Positions 34,198 to 42,112 of a stretch of 64,000 bases of DNA are shown piece by piece. The stretch comes from Gordonia prachuapensis (GTDB lineage: Bacteria > Actinomycetota > Actinomycetes > Mycobacteriales > Mycobacteriaceae): the NCBI RefSeq assembly GCF_036350515.1, contig NZ_JAZDUE010000002.1:124001-188000 (forward strand). Reading direction: 5' to 3'. Both the position numbers and the translations under genes were made by a program. The stretch's first letter is position 1. Every line of letters begins with the position of its first letter. The notes beneath the pieces were generated by a model. That model made no database searches, was not told the origin of the DNA, and worked only from the letters and a program-made list of their open reading frames with translations.

Positions 34198-35060
34198 TCG
34201 CGGACGGTCATCCGCGGGCCGCGCCGCTCCGGCCGCACGCCGTGCCGTGCGACCATCCGGATGACCCGCTGCCGTTGTCCCGCATAGGGTTCGAGTAGCT
34301 CGAGCATGCCGTTGTCGTCGACTGGCTCCCCAATCAGGGTGAATCCCACCAGTTTCGGTATGTGATAGTCGCCGACGTTGACGACGTCGGGGTCGCCGAC
34401 CGCGCGAGACCGCGCCTCGGCCTCGGTCCATCGCCCTACCCCACGCAGCACCGTCAGACGGTCGTGATGACGCTCGACGTCCATCGCGGTCGCACCGCGG
34501 ATGGTGCGCATCCGCACCGGTTCGATGCCGCTGCGATGCCACTCCCAACTCGGGATCCGTGCCCACTCACGCTGGGGCGGCGGTACTCGCATGGTGTCGG
34601 GGACGGGCCCCGGTGCGGGCTCACCGAACCTGCGCACCAGGTATCGCCAGGCGCGAAACGCCTCGGCGCCCACCACTTTCTGCTCGAGAATCGCCGGAAC
34701 CAGCGCTTCCCAGACCCGGTCGGTTCGGCCGAGACGCAGGCCGTCAGAGCGTCGCACGAGCTCGGCGACGACGGTGTCGCGGGGCACCAGTTCCTGCGGA
34801 TTGTCCTGTGCACCAAGAAAGTCGGGCATCTGCCCGAGCAACCAGTCGGCACCCGGCCCCCATGCCCTGCCGGTGATCGTCGTCCCGTCGGAGCGGATCG
34901 TCAGCGTGCCGGGCCCGTCCGGCGTCTGGACAGCCCGCCACACCGATCCGTCACGGCCGTAGGTGAACGTCGGGTCGCCGGAGCCCCGACGATGCAGACC
35001 GACGGTTGCGCGGATGTCGAGTGGCCATGGTGGCCGCCATTCGCGTCGACCGCTGGTCAT
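34182..35060 (-). CDS. DNA-3-methyladenine glycosylase-like HhH-GPD protein
   Basis: 292 residues. A helix-hairpin-helix segment (LTVLRGVGRWTEAEARSRA) is followed by the catalytic Asp region (VGDPDVVNVGDYHIPKLVG), as in AlkA-type base-excision glycosylases. The N-terminal 100 residues are a diverged beta domain. It would remove alkylated bases from DNA. The ATG at 35060 is chosen, and an ATG at 35114 lies in the large inverted repeat. Confidence 0.85.
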   Translation of the reverse strand: MTSGRREWRPPWPLDIRATVGLHRRGSGDPTFTYGRDGSVWRAVQTPDGPGTLTIRSDGTTITGRAWGPGADWLLGQMPDFLGAQDNPQELVPRDTVVAELVRRSDGLRLGRTDRVWEALVPAILEQKVVGAEAFRAWRYLVRRFGEPAPGPVPDTMRVPPPQREWARIPSWEWHRSGIEPVRMRTIRGATAMDVERHHDRLTVLRGVGRWTEAEARSRAVGDPDVVNVGDYHIPKLVGFTLIGEPVDDNGMLELLEPYAGQRQRVIRMVARHGVRPERRGPRMTVRDYREF

Positions 35061-35093
35061 GGCATCACCACCTCGTGGGGTCGTCCAAAGACA

Positions 35094-35163
35094 GTTCTTC
35101 CCCCAGCTTTCCATTCTTCCCCCGTCTGTTTGAGGGGGAAGAATGGAAAGCTGGGGGAAGAAC
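35094..35163. terminator. 30-bp-arm perfect inverted repeat after lpd
   Basis: The arms 35094-35123 and 35134-35163 are exact reverse complements over 30 bp with a 10-nt loop (GTCTGTTTGA). Each arm holds TTCTTCCCCC twice around AGCTTTCCA. It begins 18 bp after the lpd stop, so it should terminate lpd strongly. Perfect pairing this long is unusual and suggests a recently inserted or maintained element. Confidence 0.75.
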
Positions 35164-35180
35164 GCAGAGTGGGCGGACGG

Positions 35181-36566
35181 TTACAGGTTGATCATGTGCC
35201 CGATCGCGCCGTGGAACGTCTCCTGCATCGCCTCCGACATCGTCGGGTGGGTGTGCACGTTGCGGGCGAGCTCCTTGGCGGTGAGATCCCACTTGTGGGC
35301 CAGCGTCATCTCCGGGAGCATCTCGGAGACGTTGTCGCCCACCAGGTGTCCGCCCAGCAACTCGTCGGTATCGGCGTTGGTGACCAGCTTCGCGAAGCCG
35401 GCCGTCTCGCCGAGTCCCTGAGCCTTGCCGTTGGCGCTGAACGGGAAGTTCGTCGCCTTGACGTTGTAGCCCTCGTCCTTGGCCTGCGCCTCGGTGAGCC
35501 CGAACGACGCGACCTGAGGCTGGCAGAAGGTGGCACGCGGCATGAACCGGTAGTCACCGAGAGTCATCGTCTCCGCGCCTGCCATCACCTCGGCGGCCAC
35601 CACGCCCTGCGCCTCCGCGACGTGCGCAAGCATCAGCTTGGCCGTCACATCTCCGATGGCGTAGATGCCGTCGACGTTGGTGCGCATGAAGTCGTCGATC
35701 GCGATGGCGCCGCGGTCGGTCAGCTCGACGCCGGTGTTCTCGAGGCCGAAGCCCTCGACGCGCGGGGCGAACCCGACGGACATGAGGACCTTGTCGACGG
35801 TGATCTCACCGTCTTTGTCCTTGGCGTCCTTGTAGCTGACGGTGACACTGTCGCCCTCGTCCTTCACCGACTGGACCTTGGTGGAGGTGAGGATCTTGAC
35901 GCCGAGCTTCTTGTACTCCTTGGCGATGACCTTCGACGCGTCGGCGTCCTCGTTGGGCAGCACACGGTCGAGGAACTCGATGATGGTGACGTCGACGCCG
36001 TAGTTGGCGAGGACGTAGCCGAACTCCATGCCGATGGCGCCTGCGCCGACGATGACGATCGATTCCGGCAGCTCACGGGTGAGGATCTGGTCCTCGTAGG
36101 TGACGACGTTGTCGGAGAGCTCGACGCCGGGCAGCAGCTTGACGGTGGACCCGGTGTTGATGATGACGTTGTCGAACGTGATCTCACGATCGCCGACGGT
36201 GATGGTCTTGGCGTCCTTGAACGTGCCGTATCCGTCGATCTCGGTGATCTTGTTCTTCTTCATCAGGAAGTGGACGCCCTTGACGATCCCCTCCGACACC
36301 TTGCGGCTGCGGTCGAACGCCGCGCCGAAGTCGAACGAGACCTCACCCGACATCCCGAAGGTCTTGGCCTGGTGGTTGAAGATGTGCGCCAGCTCGGCAT
36401 TTCGAAGCAGCGCCTTGGACGGAATGCATCCGACGTTGAGACACACGCCGCCCCAGTACTTCTCCTCGATGACGGCGGTCTTCATGCCCAGCTGGGCGGA
36501 CCGGATCGCGGCCACGTACCCACCAGGACCTGCACCTAGTACTACTGTTTGAAAGTGTTCAGCCAC
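35181..36566 (-). CDS. lpd: dihydrolipoyl dehydrogenase
   Basis: 461 residues. The FAD/NAD flavoprotein E3 component reoxidises lipoyl groups of pyruvate and 2-oxoglutarate dehydrogenase complexes. It carries FAD motif GAGPGGYVAA, redox pair Cys42/Cys47 in GGVCLNVGCIPSK, NAD motif VGAGAIGMEFG, and the active-site His-Glu region HTHPTMSEA. The start is GTG at 36566. An ATG at 36656 would add 30 residues with no family support. The neighbourhood (ramB, icl) matches Rv0462-Rv0467. Confidence 0.96.
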   Translation of the reverse strand: MAEHFQTVVLGAGPGGYVAAIRSAQLGMKTAVIEEKYWGGVCLNVGCIPSKALLRNAELAHIFNHQAKTFGMSGEVSFDFGAAFDRSRKVSEGIVKGVHFLMKKNKITEIDGYGTFKDAKTITVGDREITFDNVIINTGSTVKLLPGVELSDNVVTYEDQILTRELPESIVIVGAGAIGMEFGYVLANYGVDVTIIEFLDRVLPNEDADASKVIAKEYKKLGVKILTSTKVQSVKDEGDSVTVSYKDAKDKDGEITVDKVLMSVGFAPRVEGFGLENTGVELTDRGAIAIDDFMRTNVDGIYAIGDVTAKLMLAHVAEAQGVVAAEVMAGAETMTLGDYRFMPRATFCQPQVASFGLTEAQAKDEGYNVKATNFPFSANGKAQGLGETAGFAKLVTNADTDELLGGHLVGDNVSEMLPEMTLAHKWDLTAKELARNVHTHPTMSEAMQETFHGAIGHMINL

Positions 36567-36779
36567 GCCTGCCAGCCTACGTCGGGCCGTGTCTTCGCCG
36601 CACGGCGTCCCCGTACTCATAGGTAACTTCTTCGCCGGTTCCGGCATTCCCGACAACCGTCACGCGGGTCGGCTCGGCTCCCGCGAGTCGTCGACGGTCC
36701 GCGCCACCCGGCACCGCCAGCGTCACCGAAATCGACCCGCGCCATCCGCGGGATGCTCCCGTCGCTCCGATTCCATCAC

Positions 36780-36798
36780 TGATTGAAACAATGATTGA
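36780..36798. promoter_or_regulatory. direct repeats TGATTGA before TetR gene
   Basis: TGATTGA-AACAA-TGATTGA lies 20 bp before the TetR start at 36818. Part of it also forms an imperfect palindrome (TGATTGAAACAATGA). It is a plausible autoregulatory site in a 251-bp gap that otherwise holds no supported gene. Confidence 0.4.
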
Positions 36799-36817
36799 TC
36801 TGTGCTTGCATCGACCT

Positions 36818-37417
36818 ATGCCCGCATCGACGCGCAGCACGACGACCCGCACCGCCCTGCTGACCGCTGCCGAATCGCTCCTGCTGACCGAGGGGTACGA
36901 GCAGGTTTCCGTCCGCGCGATCTGCGCGGCGGCGGGAGCCAATCCGGCGGCCGTGCATTATCACTTCGGTTCCAAGGATGCGCTGGTGGTGGCACTCCTC
37001 GAGGACCGGATGGGGCCACATTGGGCCGACCTGCTCGACAGCTTCGACCCCACTTACGCCCGGGTGGCCGACCTCATCGACCTGATCCTGGAGCCGTTCG
37101 CGACCATTCAGTCCGAGCCGGTCGGCCACCTGCACCTGCGCCTGCTGGCCCGGTTCGTCTCCACCCACCCGGACGCGGCCTGGACGCGGCCGTGGTTTCG
37201 ACTCGATCGGTGGGCACAGATGCTCGCGCAGATCGTCGACGACCTCGATGCCGACGATGCGCGCCGCCGGTGGGGCCTGGCCTTCGGCCTGATCCTGGAC
37301 CAGTTCGGCGGCGAACACCCCGTGTCTCCGGCGTCCGTGTCCGCGCTGCGCGGCTTCGTGACCGCCGGCCTGTCCGCCTCCCCCGCTCCCCCAGCCCGGA
37401 CCGAGGAGTCCCGATGA
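36818..37417 (+). CDS. TetR-family regulator
   Basis: 199 residues. The N-terminal helix-turn-helix is at about residues 8-55 (RTALLTAAESLLLTEGYEQVSVRAI, ANPAAVHYHFGSKDALV). The ligand domain ends in an Ala/Pro-rich tail. The ATG at 36818 is preferred, and an ATG at 36791 falls in the direct-repeat operator. It overlaps the OYE gene by 4 bp (ATGA), so the two are one operon and the OYE enzyme is its probable target. Confidence 0.87.
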   Translation: MPASTRSTTTRTALLTAAESLLLTEGYEQVSVRAICAAAGANPAAVHYHFGSKDALVVALLEDRMGPHWADLLDSFDPTYARVADLIDLILEPFATIQSEPVGHLHLRLLARFVSTHPDAAWTRPWFRLDRWAQMLAQIVDDLDADDARRRWGLAFGLILDQFGGEHPVSPASVSALRGFVTAGLSASPAPPARTEESR

Positions 37418-38640
37418 CCAGTCCAGACCCGTTCACCCCGGCCCAGCTCGGCCCCCTCACGCTGCGCAACCGGCTCATCAAGTGCGCCACGTTCGAGGGC
37501 GCCACCCCCGACGCCCTGGTCACCGACGACCTGATCGGGTTCCATCGCGAGGTGGCCGCGGGTGGCGTCGCGATGAGCACGGTCGCCTACTGTGCGGTGG
37601 CACCGGAGGGCCGCACCGACCGACATCAGATCTGGCTGCGCGAGGACGCGATGCCGGGTCTGCGGCAACTGACCGACGCCATCCACGCCGAGGGTGCCCT
37701 CGCGGCAGCGCAACTCGGCCATGCGGGCCCGGTCGCCAACTCGGTGTCGAACCGCAAGAAGGCTCTGGGGCCGTCGCGTATCCCGGCGCCGATGGGGATG
37801 TCGGTAACCCACAAGCTCGACGCCGACGACATCGCGGCGATGGTCACGACTTTCCGGCGAGCGGCGCGGATCGCCGTCGACTGTGGCTTCGACGGACTCG
37901 AGATCCACTGCGGCCACAACTATCTGATCAGTTGCTTCTTGTCGCCGTTGCTGAATCATCGCCGCGATCGCTACGGCGGATCGCTGGTGAACCGAGCACG
38001 TTTCGCGCGCGAGATACTCGCCGCCGTCCGCGACGAGATCGGTGACGAGGCCGCGATCTGGGTGAAACTCAACATGTATGACGGTGTCGGACAACCGGGG
38101 CCGGGCCACGGTAGCAGGTTCGGCGGCTTCAACATCGACGAAGCCTGTGCCGTCGCGCAGTTGCTGGAATCCGACGGCCACATCGACGCGATCGAACCGA
38201 CCGCGGGCTCTTCATTGCTCAACCCGATGTATCTGTTTCACGGCGAGCCGCCCCGTGCGGAGTTCGCGGATGCGTTCCACGGTGCGATGCGCACCGGCCT
38301 CAGGGTGGCGGCGCCGTTCTTCCTGAAGCACTACGAGTATCACGACGCCTACCTGCTGCCCCTCGCGCGGCAACTGCGCGCGGCGGTGCGCCTGCCGTTG
38401 ATCCTGCTGGGCGGCATCACCGATCGCGCGTCGATGGACAAGGCCCTCGAGGAGGGCTTCGACTTCGTCGCCATGGGTCGGGCACTGCTCCGCGAACCCG
38501 ATCTCCCGCTTCGCATCCGGGCCGACCCGACGACGACGTCGCGGTGTGTGCACTGCAACCTGTGCATGCCGACCATCTACTCACACACCCGCTGTCCCAT
38601 CCGCGAGGGCGAGGTGCCCGACCCGTTGGCGCTGGTCTAG
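37414..38640 (+). CDS. NADH:flavin oxidoreductase, Old Yellow Enzyme family
   Basis: 408 residues. It is an FMN TIM barrel with the segments GPLTLRNRLIKCATFEG, GHAGPVAN, the substrate His-Asn pair in IHCGHNYLISCFLSPLLNHRRDRYGGS, and the phosphate site GGITDR. C-terminal cysteines 378, 381, 384 and 394 (CVHCNLCMP...C) recall the 4Fe-4S region of 2,4-dienoyl-CoA reductases with altered spacing, but no second flavin domain follows. It reduces activated C=C bonds. It is convergent with the DUF1254 gene, overlapping by 4 bp. Confidence 0.88.
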   Translation: MTSPDPFTPAQLGPLTLRNRLIKCATFEGATPDALVTDDLIGFHREVAAGGVAMSTVAYCAVAPEGRTDRHQIWLREDAMPGLRQLTDAIHAEGALAAAQLGHAGPVANSVSNRKKALGPSRIPAPMGMSVTHKLDADDIAAMVTTFRRAARIAVDCGFDGLEIHCGHNYLISCFLSPLLNHRRDRYGGSLVNRARFAREILAAVRDEIGDEAAIWVKLNMYDGVGQPGPGHGSRFGGFNIDEACAVAQLLESDGHIDAIEPTAGSSLLNPMYLFHGEPPRAEFADAFHGAMRTGLRVAAPFFLKHYEYHDAYLLPLARQLRAAVRLPLILLGGITDRASMDKALEEGFDFVAMGRALLREPDLPLRIRADPTTTSRCVHCNLCMPTIYSHTRCPIREGEVPDPLALV

Positions 38641-40028
38641 TGTCCCGAAACCTGCGGCGACCACGGAAACCACGTGGTCGACGTCGGAACGTACTGCCGG
38701 AAGATCAACCGGAACGTTCCCGCCGGGGCGGGTAGCCAGTTCGGCAACAGTCTCGGGTCGCCGGGTGGCCTGGATGAGAGCACGATGTCCACCGAACCGT
38801 CCGGGTTCCGCGTCAGCGCCGACGACTCCGGCCCGAGCGAGTACCGTCCGATCAGGTTGGGTACCAGGAAGTTCGCTTCGTCGTACATGGTGACCGACCA
38901 CCAGCCACCCCGGCTCGGGTCGACGGGAACCAGCGGCCGTCGAGCCGGGAGGTGCAGCCGATAGGTACGCGAGCCGTCGAGCCGCGCACCGCCACTGTCG
39001 GAATCGGCGAGGAAGTAGCGTGACTCGGCCTCCTCGTTGGCACCGAGACCCCACGTGGCGACGACCGCACGGGTGACGTAATCGCTGCCGTAGTGGCCCG
39101 CCGTCGCCAGACTGCTCCACGAACCCCGTCGGGCGAGGTTGCCGGCGACCGCCGCATCGATCGTCCGCTCGCCCACAGGGATCGCCGAACTCAACAGTTC
39201 GGCGGTCGGCCCGCGACTCGGCGTCGACCCCGGCCGCACACCGACCGCGGCCATCGCCGCCACTGCGGCCGCGTCACGCGCCGGCGGCGGGTTGGCGGCC
39301 AGCACGTCGGCGAGTTCGTCGAAGAAGATCGGGCCGTCGGCGGCCAGATCCTGCGGTGACCGGCCGGTGCACGCGGGCGTGCGTAGACGCGGTGGAACGG
39401 CCGCCGGATAACCCTGTCGCGGGCCGACACTGAGCCCGATACCCGCCTGAACCTGCTGCGCGATCGGCGACCCGCCACCGGCTATCAGGACACGGCCGAG
39501 CAGCCACACGTCCCAGGTCGTCGATTGCATACGTTGCGACCCCGCCGGGATCTGCCCGGTGTATCCGGGCGGGACGACGGTGACCGATGCCGGGCCCGAA
39601 CCGGTGGTCCTGGTGCCGATGTTGCCGATGACATCGGTGTACATGTCGAGCATCTGCAACGCCAGATAGCGGCCACCGGTGTTCTGGTAGCTCAGCGTCA
39701 CCGGCCCGTCACGCAGGTCGAGAAAGGCTGTCGTGTACAGGGTGTCGGAGTTGGGTGCCACCACGGCGCGGATGAGGGGGTTCGCCGCGATCGGGACATT
39801 GACCAGCTGGTTGGGCGCCGGTCGCAGCGGCCCACGCGGGCAGAGCAACTGCGACCGGGTGCGCACCATCGCCACCGGTGCTGCGCCGAAAACATAGGCG
39901 TCCGCGGCACTCTGGATCGCCGCAGTGGCCGGCGCCGCCGAGACCCGCGCCGGGGCCACTACTGCGCAGGTCACCGCCATCAGCGCGGCTAGTGCCGCGG
40001 TGGCGGTTCGACGTCGACGATTCGTCAT
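38637..40028 (-). CDS. exported DUF1254/DUF1214 protein
   Basis: 463 residues with a signal peptide (ALAALMAVTCAVVAPARVSA). The DUF1254 domain occupies about residues 60-190 (PNSDTLYTTAFLDLRDGPVTLSY, GRYLALQMLDMYTDVIGNIG). The DUF1214 domain lies near the C-terminus (RGGWWSVTMYDEANFLVPN, DIVLSSRPPGDPRLLPNWLPAP). The function of these pairs is unknown. It overlaps the serine hydrolase by 4 bp on the same strand, so one operon. Confidence 0.87.
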   Translation of the reverse strand: MTNRRRRTATAALAALMAVTCAVVAPARVSAAPATAAIQSAADAYVFGAAPVAMVRTRSQLLCPRGPLRPAPNQLVNVPIAANPLIRAVVAPNSDTLYTTAFLDLRDGPVTLSYQNTGGRYLALQMLDMYTDVIGNIGTRTTGSGPASVTVVPPGYTGQIPAGSQRMQSTTWDVWLLGRVLIAGGGSPIAQQVQAGIGLSVGPRQGYPAAVPPRLRTPACTGRSPQDLAADGPIFFDELADVLAANPPPARDAAAVAAMAAVGVRPGSTPSRGPTAELLSSAIPVGERTIDAAVAGNLARRGSWSSLATAGHYGSDYVTRAVVATWGLGANEEAESRYFLADSDSGGARLDGSRTYRLHLPARRPLVPVDPSRGGWWSVTMYDEANFLVPNLIGRYSLGPESSALTRNPDGSVDIVLSSRPPGDPRLLPNWLPAPAGTFRLIFRQYVPTSTTWFPWSPQVSGH

Positions 40029-41662
40029 TCTCGGGTGAACACCCCGTCACTGCAGTCGTCGTCGTAGTACTCGATGGTCATCGTGTCCCCCTCGAAGGTC
40101 ACGGCGGAGATCGAGCCCGCCTCCGCGTTCTCGTTGCGCATCGTGAAGGTGAACGTGTCGGCATCCCAGTGGCTGAGTTCGTGTGTCGTGACGCCGTCGG
40201 GCCCGAGGGCGAGCACGAGCCCGTCACCGTCCTCGCGCACCTCGGCGGGGCCGTACACATCGTTGCGGTAGGTTCCGACGTAGGACGGGAGTGGCTGTGG
40301 CGCAGAGGGATCAGCCGGCGGCCGCTCGCCGACGAGGGAACCGCTGGGCTCGCCCTCCGACGCGAAGAACTCGCCGTAGAGGTCCCGCCAGTCCTGCCGG
40401 ATCTCGCCGAACTGGACGAGGTCGGCGAATTCCGCGGTGAGCACCTCGACCGCGCCGACCGGCGCGGCGTTGCTGAGGGCGACGATCGCGACGTCTGCCG
40501 ACGGTATCGCCAGGAGGTTGGTCGCAGCGCCCAAGCCGAACGCACCGGAGTGGCTGTACTGGGTTCGCCCGGCTTCGGTGACCGTGGAGTTGAAGCCGTA
40601 GCCGTAGAAGCCGGCGCGGGCATCGGTCGAGGTGGAGGGCGAGGAGATGATCTCCGGGGTGAGCGCAGGGAGCAGCGCGTCGCTGTCGACGATCTGCTCG
40701 CCGTCGTACTCGCCCTCGGCCAACAGCATCGTCAGCCAGCGGCTGAGATCGTTCACCGATGACGAGACGCCCCCTGCGGGCGATTGCGCGTCGGGGTTAC
40801 GTTGTGCCGGGGTGGGCACCCATTCGTCGTCGACCTTGACGTGTCCGACGACCCGGTCGGGTTCGGCCTCGAAGTCCCGGAATCGTGAACTCGTGCGGTC
40901 CATGCCCAGCGGATCGTAGATCGCATTCGCCGACAGCGTTTCCCAATCCTCGCCGGCCTTTCGGGCGGAGGATTCGGCAGCGGCGGTGAGGCCGAAGTTG
41001 GTGTAGTTGTACGAGATCCGGAACGGATCGAGCGGAACATAGCGGAGCCGTTCGATGACCTCTTGGCGGTCGTAGCCCATGTCCTCCAGCTTGTCGCCGG
41101 CGTGCTCGGGCAGCCCGGACCGGTGCGCGTACATGTCGCCGATGGTGACGTTCTGGGTCACGTACAGATCCGACAGGGCAAAGCCCGGCAGGTTCTCGGC
41201 GACCGGCGTACTCCACTCGACCACGTCGTCGGTGACCAGCTTGGCGATGACCGTGGCGCCGATCGGCTTCGACACCGAGGCGAGGGGAAAGACGGTGTCG
41301 GCGCCCACCTCGCGGCCGGTGCCCACCTCGGCGACACCGAAGCCCTTCGCGTACACGGACCGACCGGAGTGCACCACCGCCACCGACATCCCGGGTATCC
41401 CGGTCGAGTCCATCAACGACTCGACGAGGCCGTCGAGTCGGCCGAGCGCGATGTCGAGCCCGTCGTCGGGCAGCGGCAGCGCGACGGCGGCAGCGGGATC
41501 GGCCGGTTCCGCGGCTTCCGACGCCGACGGCGCCGGGGACGACGACATCTCGGAGTCCGTAGCCACCGTCGCGCAACCCGCTGCCAGAGCGGCGACCACA
41601 CCGAGTGCGCACACGGTCGTCGCGGCACGCGCACGCGCGGCGAACCGAGTTCGGACGACCAT
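40025..41662 (-). CDS. serine hydrolase lipoprotein, beta-lactamase/class C PBP-like
   Basis: 545 residues. The lipoprotein signal ends at Cys30 (GVVAALAAGC). The beta-lactamase fold shows the SxxK nucleophile SVSK (Ser129, Lys132), a Tyr-x-Asn motif in SYNYTNFG and HSG in the third box, as in esterase EstB/AmpH-type proteins. A C-terminal beta domain of about 100 residues (DUF3471-like) is present. The ATG at 41662 starts the signal peptide, and GTG at 41707 would precede it with basic residues. It is coupled to the DUF1254 gene. Confidence 0.87.
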   Translation of the reverse strand: MVVRTRFAARARAATTVCALGVVAALAAGCATVATDSEMSSSPAPSASEAAEPADPAAAVALPLPDDGLDIALGRLDGLVESLMDSTGIPGMSVAVVHSGRSVYAKGFGVAEVGTGREVGADTVFPLASVSKPIGATVIAKLVTDDVVEWSTPVAENLPGFALSDLYVTQNVTIGDMYAHRSGLPEHAGDKLEDMGYDRQEVIERLRYVPLDPFRISYNYTNFGLTAAAESSARKAGEDWETLSANAIYDPLGMDRTSSRFRDFEAEPDRVVGHVKVDDEWVPTPAQRNPDAQSPAGGVSSSVNDLSRWLTMLLAEGEYDGEQIVDSDALLPALTPEIISSPSTSTDARAGFYGYGFNSTVTEAGRTQYSHSGAFGLGAATNLLAIPSADVAIVALSNAAPVGAVEVLTAEFADLVQFGEIRQDWRDLYGEFFASEGEPSGSLVGERPPADPSAPQPLPSYVGTYRNDVYGPAEVREDGDGLVLALGPDGVTTHELSHWDADTFTFTMRNENAEAGSISAVTFEGDTMTIEYYDDDCSDGVFTRE

Positions 41663-41797
41663 CAGTCGTACCCGCTTCCTCACCAGAGCGTGCCGATCTG
41701 TCGACACGGCGACGTTCGACCCGCGCCAAGCCTATCGGTCGATGTCGGTCGAAGCACGGGTTCGGGCGAGGGGGTTGGGCGGGCGGGCGCGGGCGGG

Positions 41798-41938
41798 TCT
41801 CGATACACCTCGTCGCAGGCTCCTCGGCTACTCGACCAGCGGATTGGCGGGTGGCGGCTCGGGCTCGATACACCTCGTCGCAGGCTCCTCGGCCACTCGA
41901 CCAGCGGATTGTCGGCTCCTCGGCTACTCGACCGGCGG
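41798..41938. repeat. dispersed repeat, CTCGATAC...CTACTCGACCA family
   Basis: Two nearly identical copies of a 48-bp unit (41798-41846 and 41863-41911, beginning CTCGATACACCTCGTCGCAG) and a third partial copy (41913-41938). The same words occur at 28980-29090, 45871-46096 and 58447-58523. The 450-bp gap between the serine hydrolase and the peptidase contains no gene. Confidence 0.8.
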
Positions 41939-42112
41939 TAGGCGGTTGGGCGGGGGTGGCGACTGGAGGCTCGTCGTCGTTCGTTCAGCACACCGGGGTA
42001 GACCTCGGCCCGCCTCGAATCTCATCGCCGCGATAGGTTGGCGAGAGGACGGCTCGCGGGACCGTGCAACGGGTGGCCGCGACGATGCGATCGTCGGAGA
42101 ACGAGGAGATCC

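Noticed and set aside
36577..36726. Possible 49-residue gene upstream of lpd on the minus strand (VTLAVPGGADRRRLAG...)
   Set aside because: The frame looks protein-like and ends 10 bp before lpd, but it lacks a ribosome site, a recognised family and a clear start. It is worth rechecking by proteomics.
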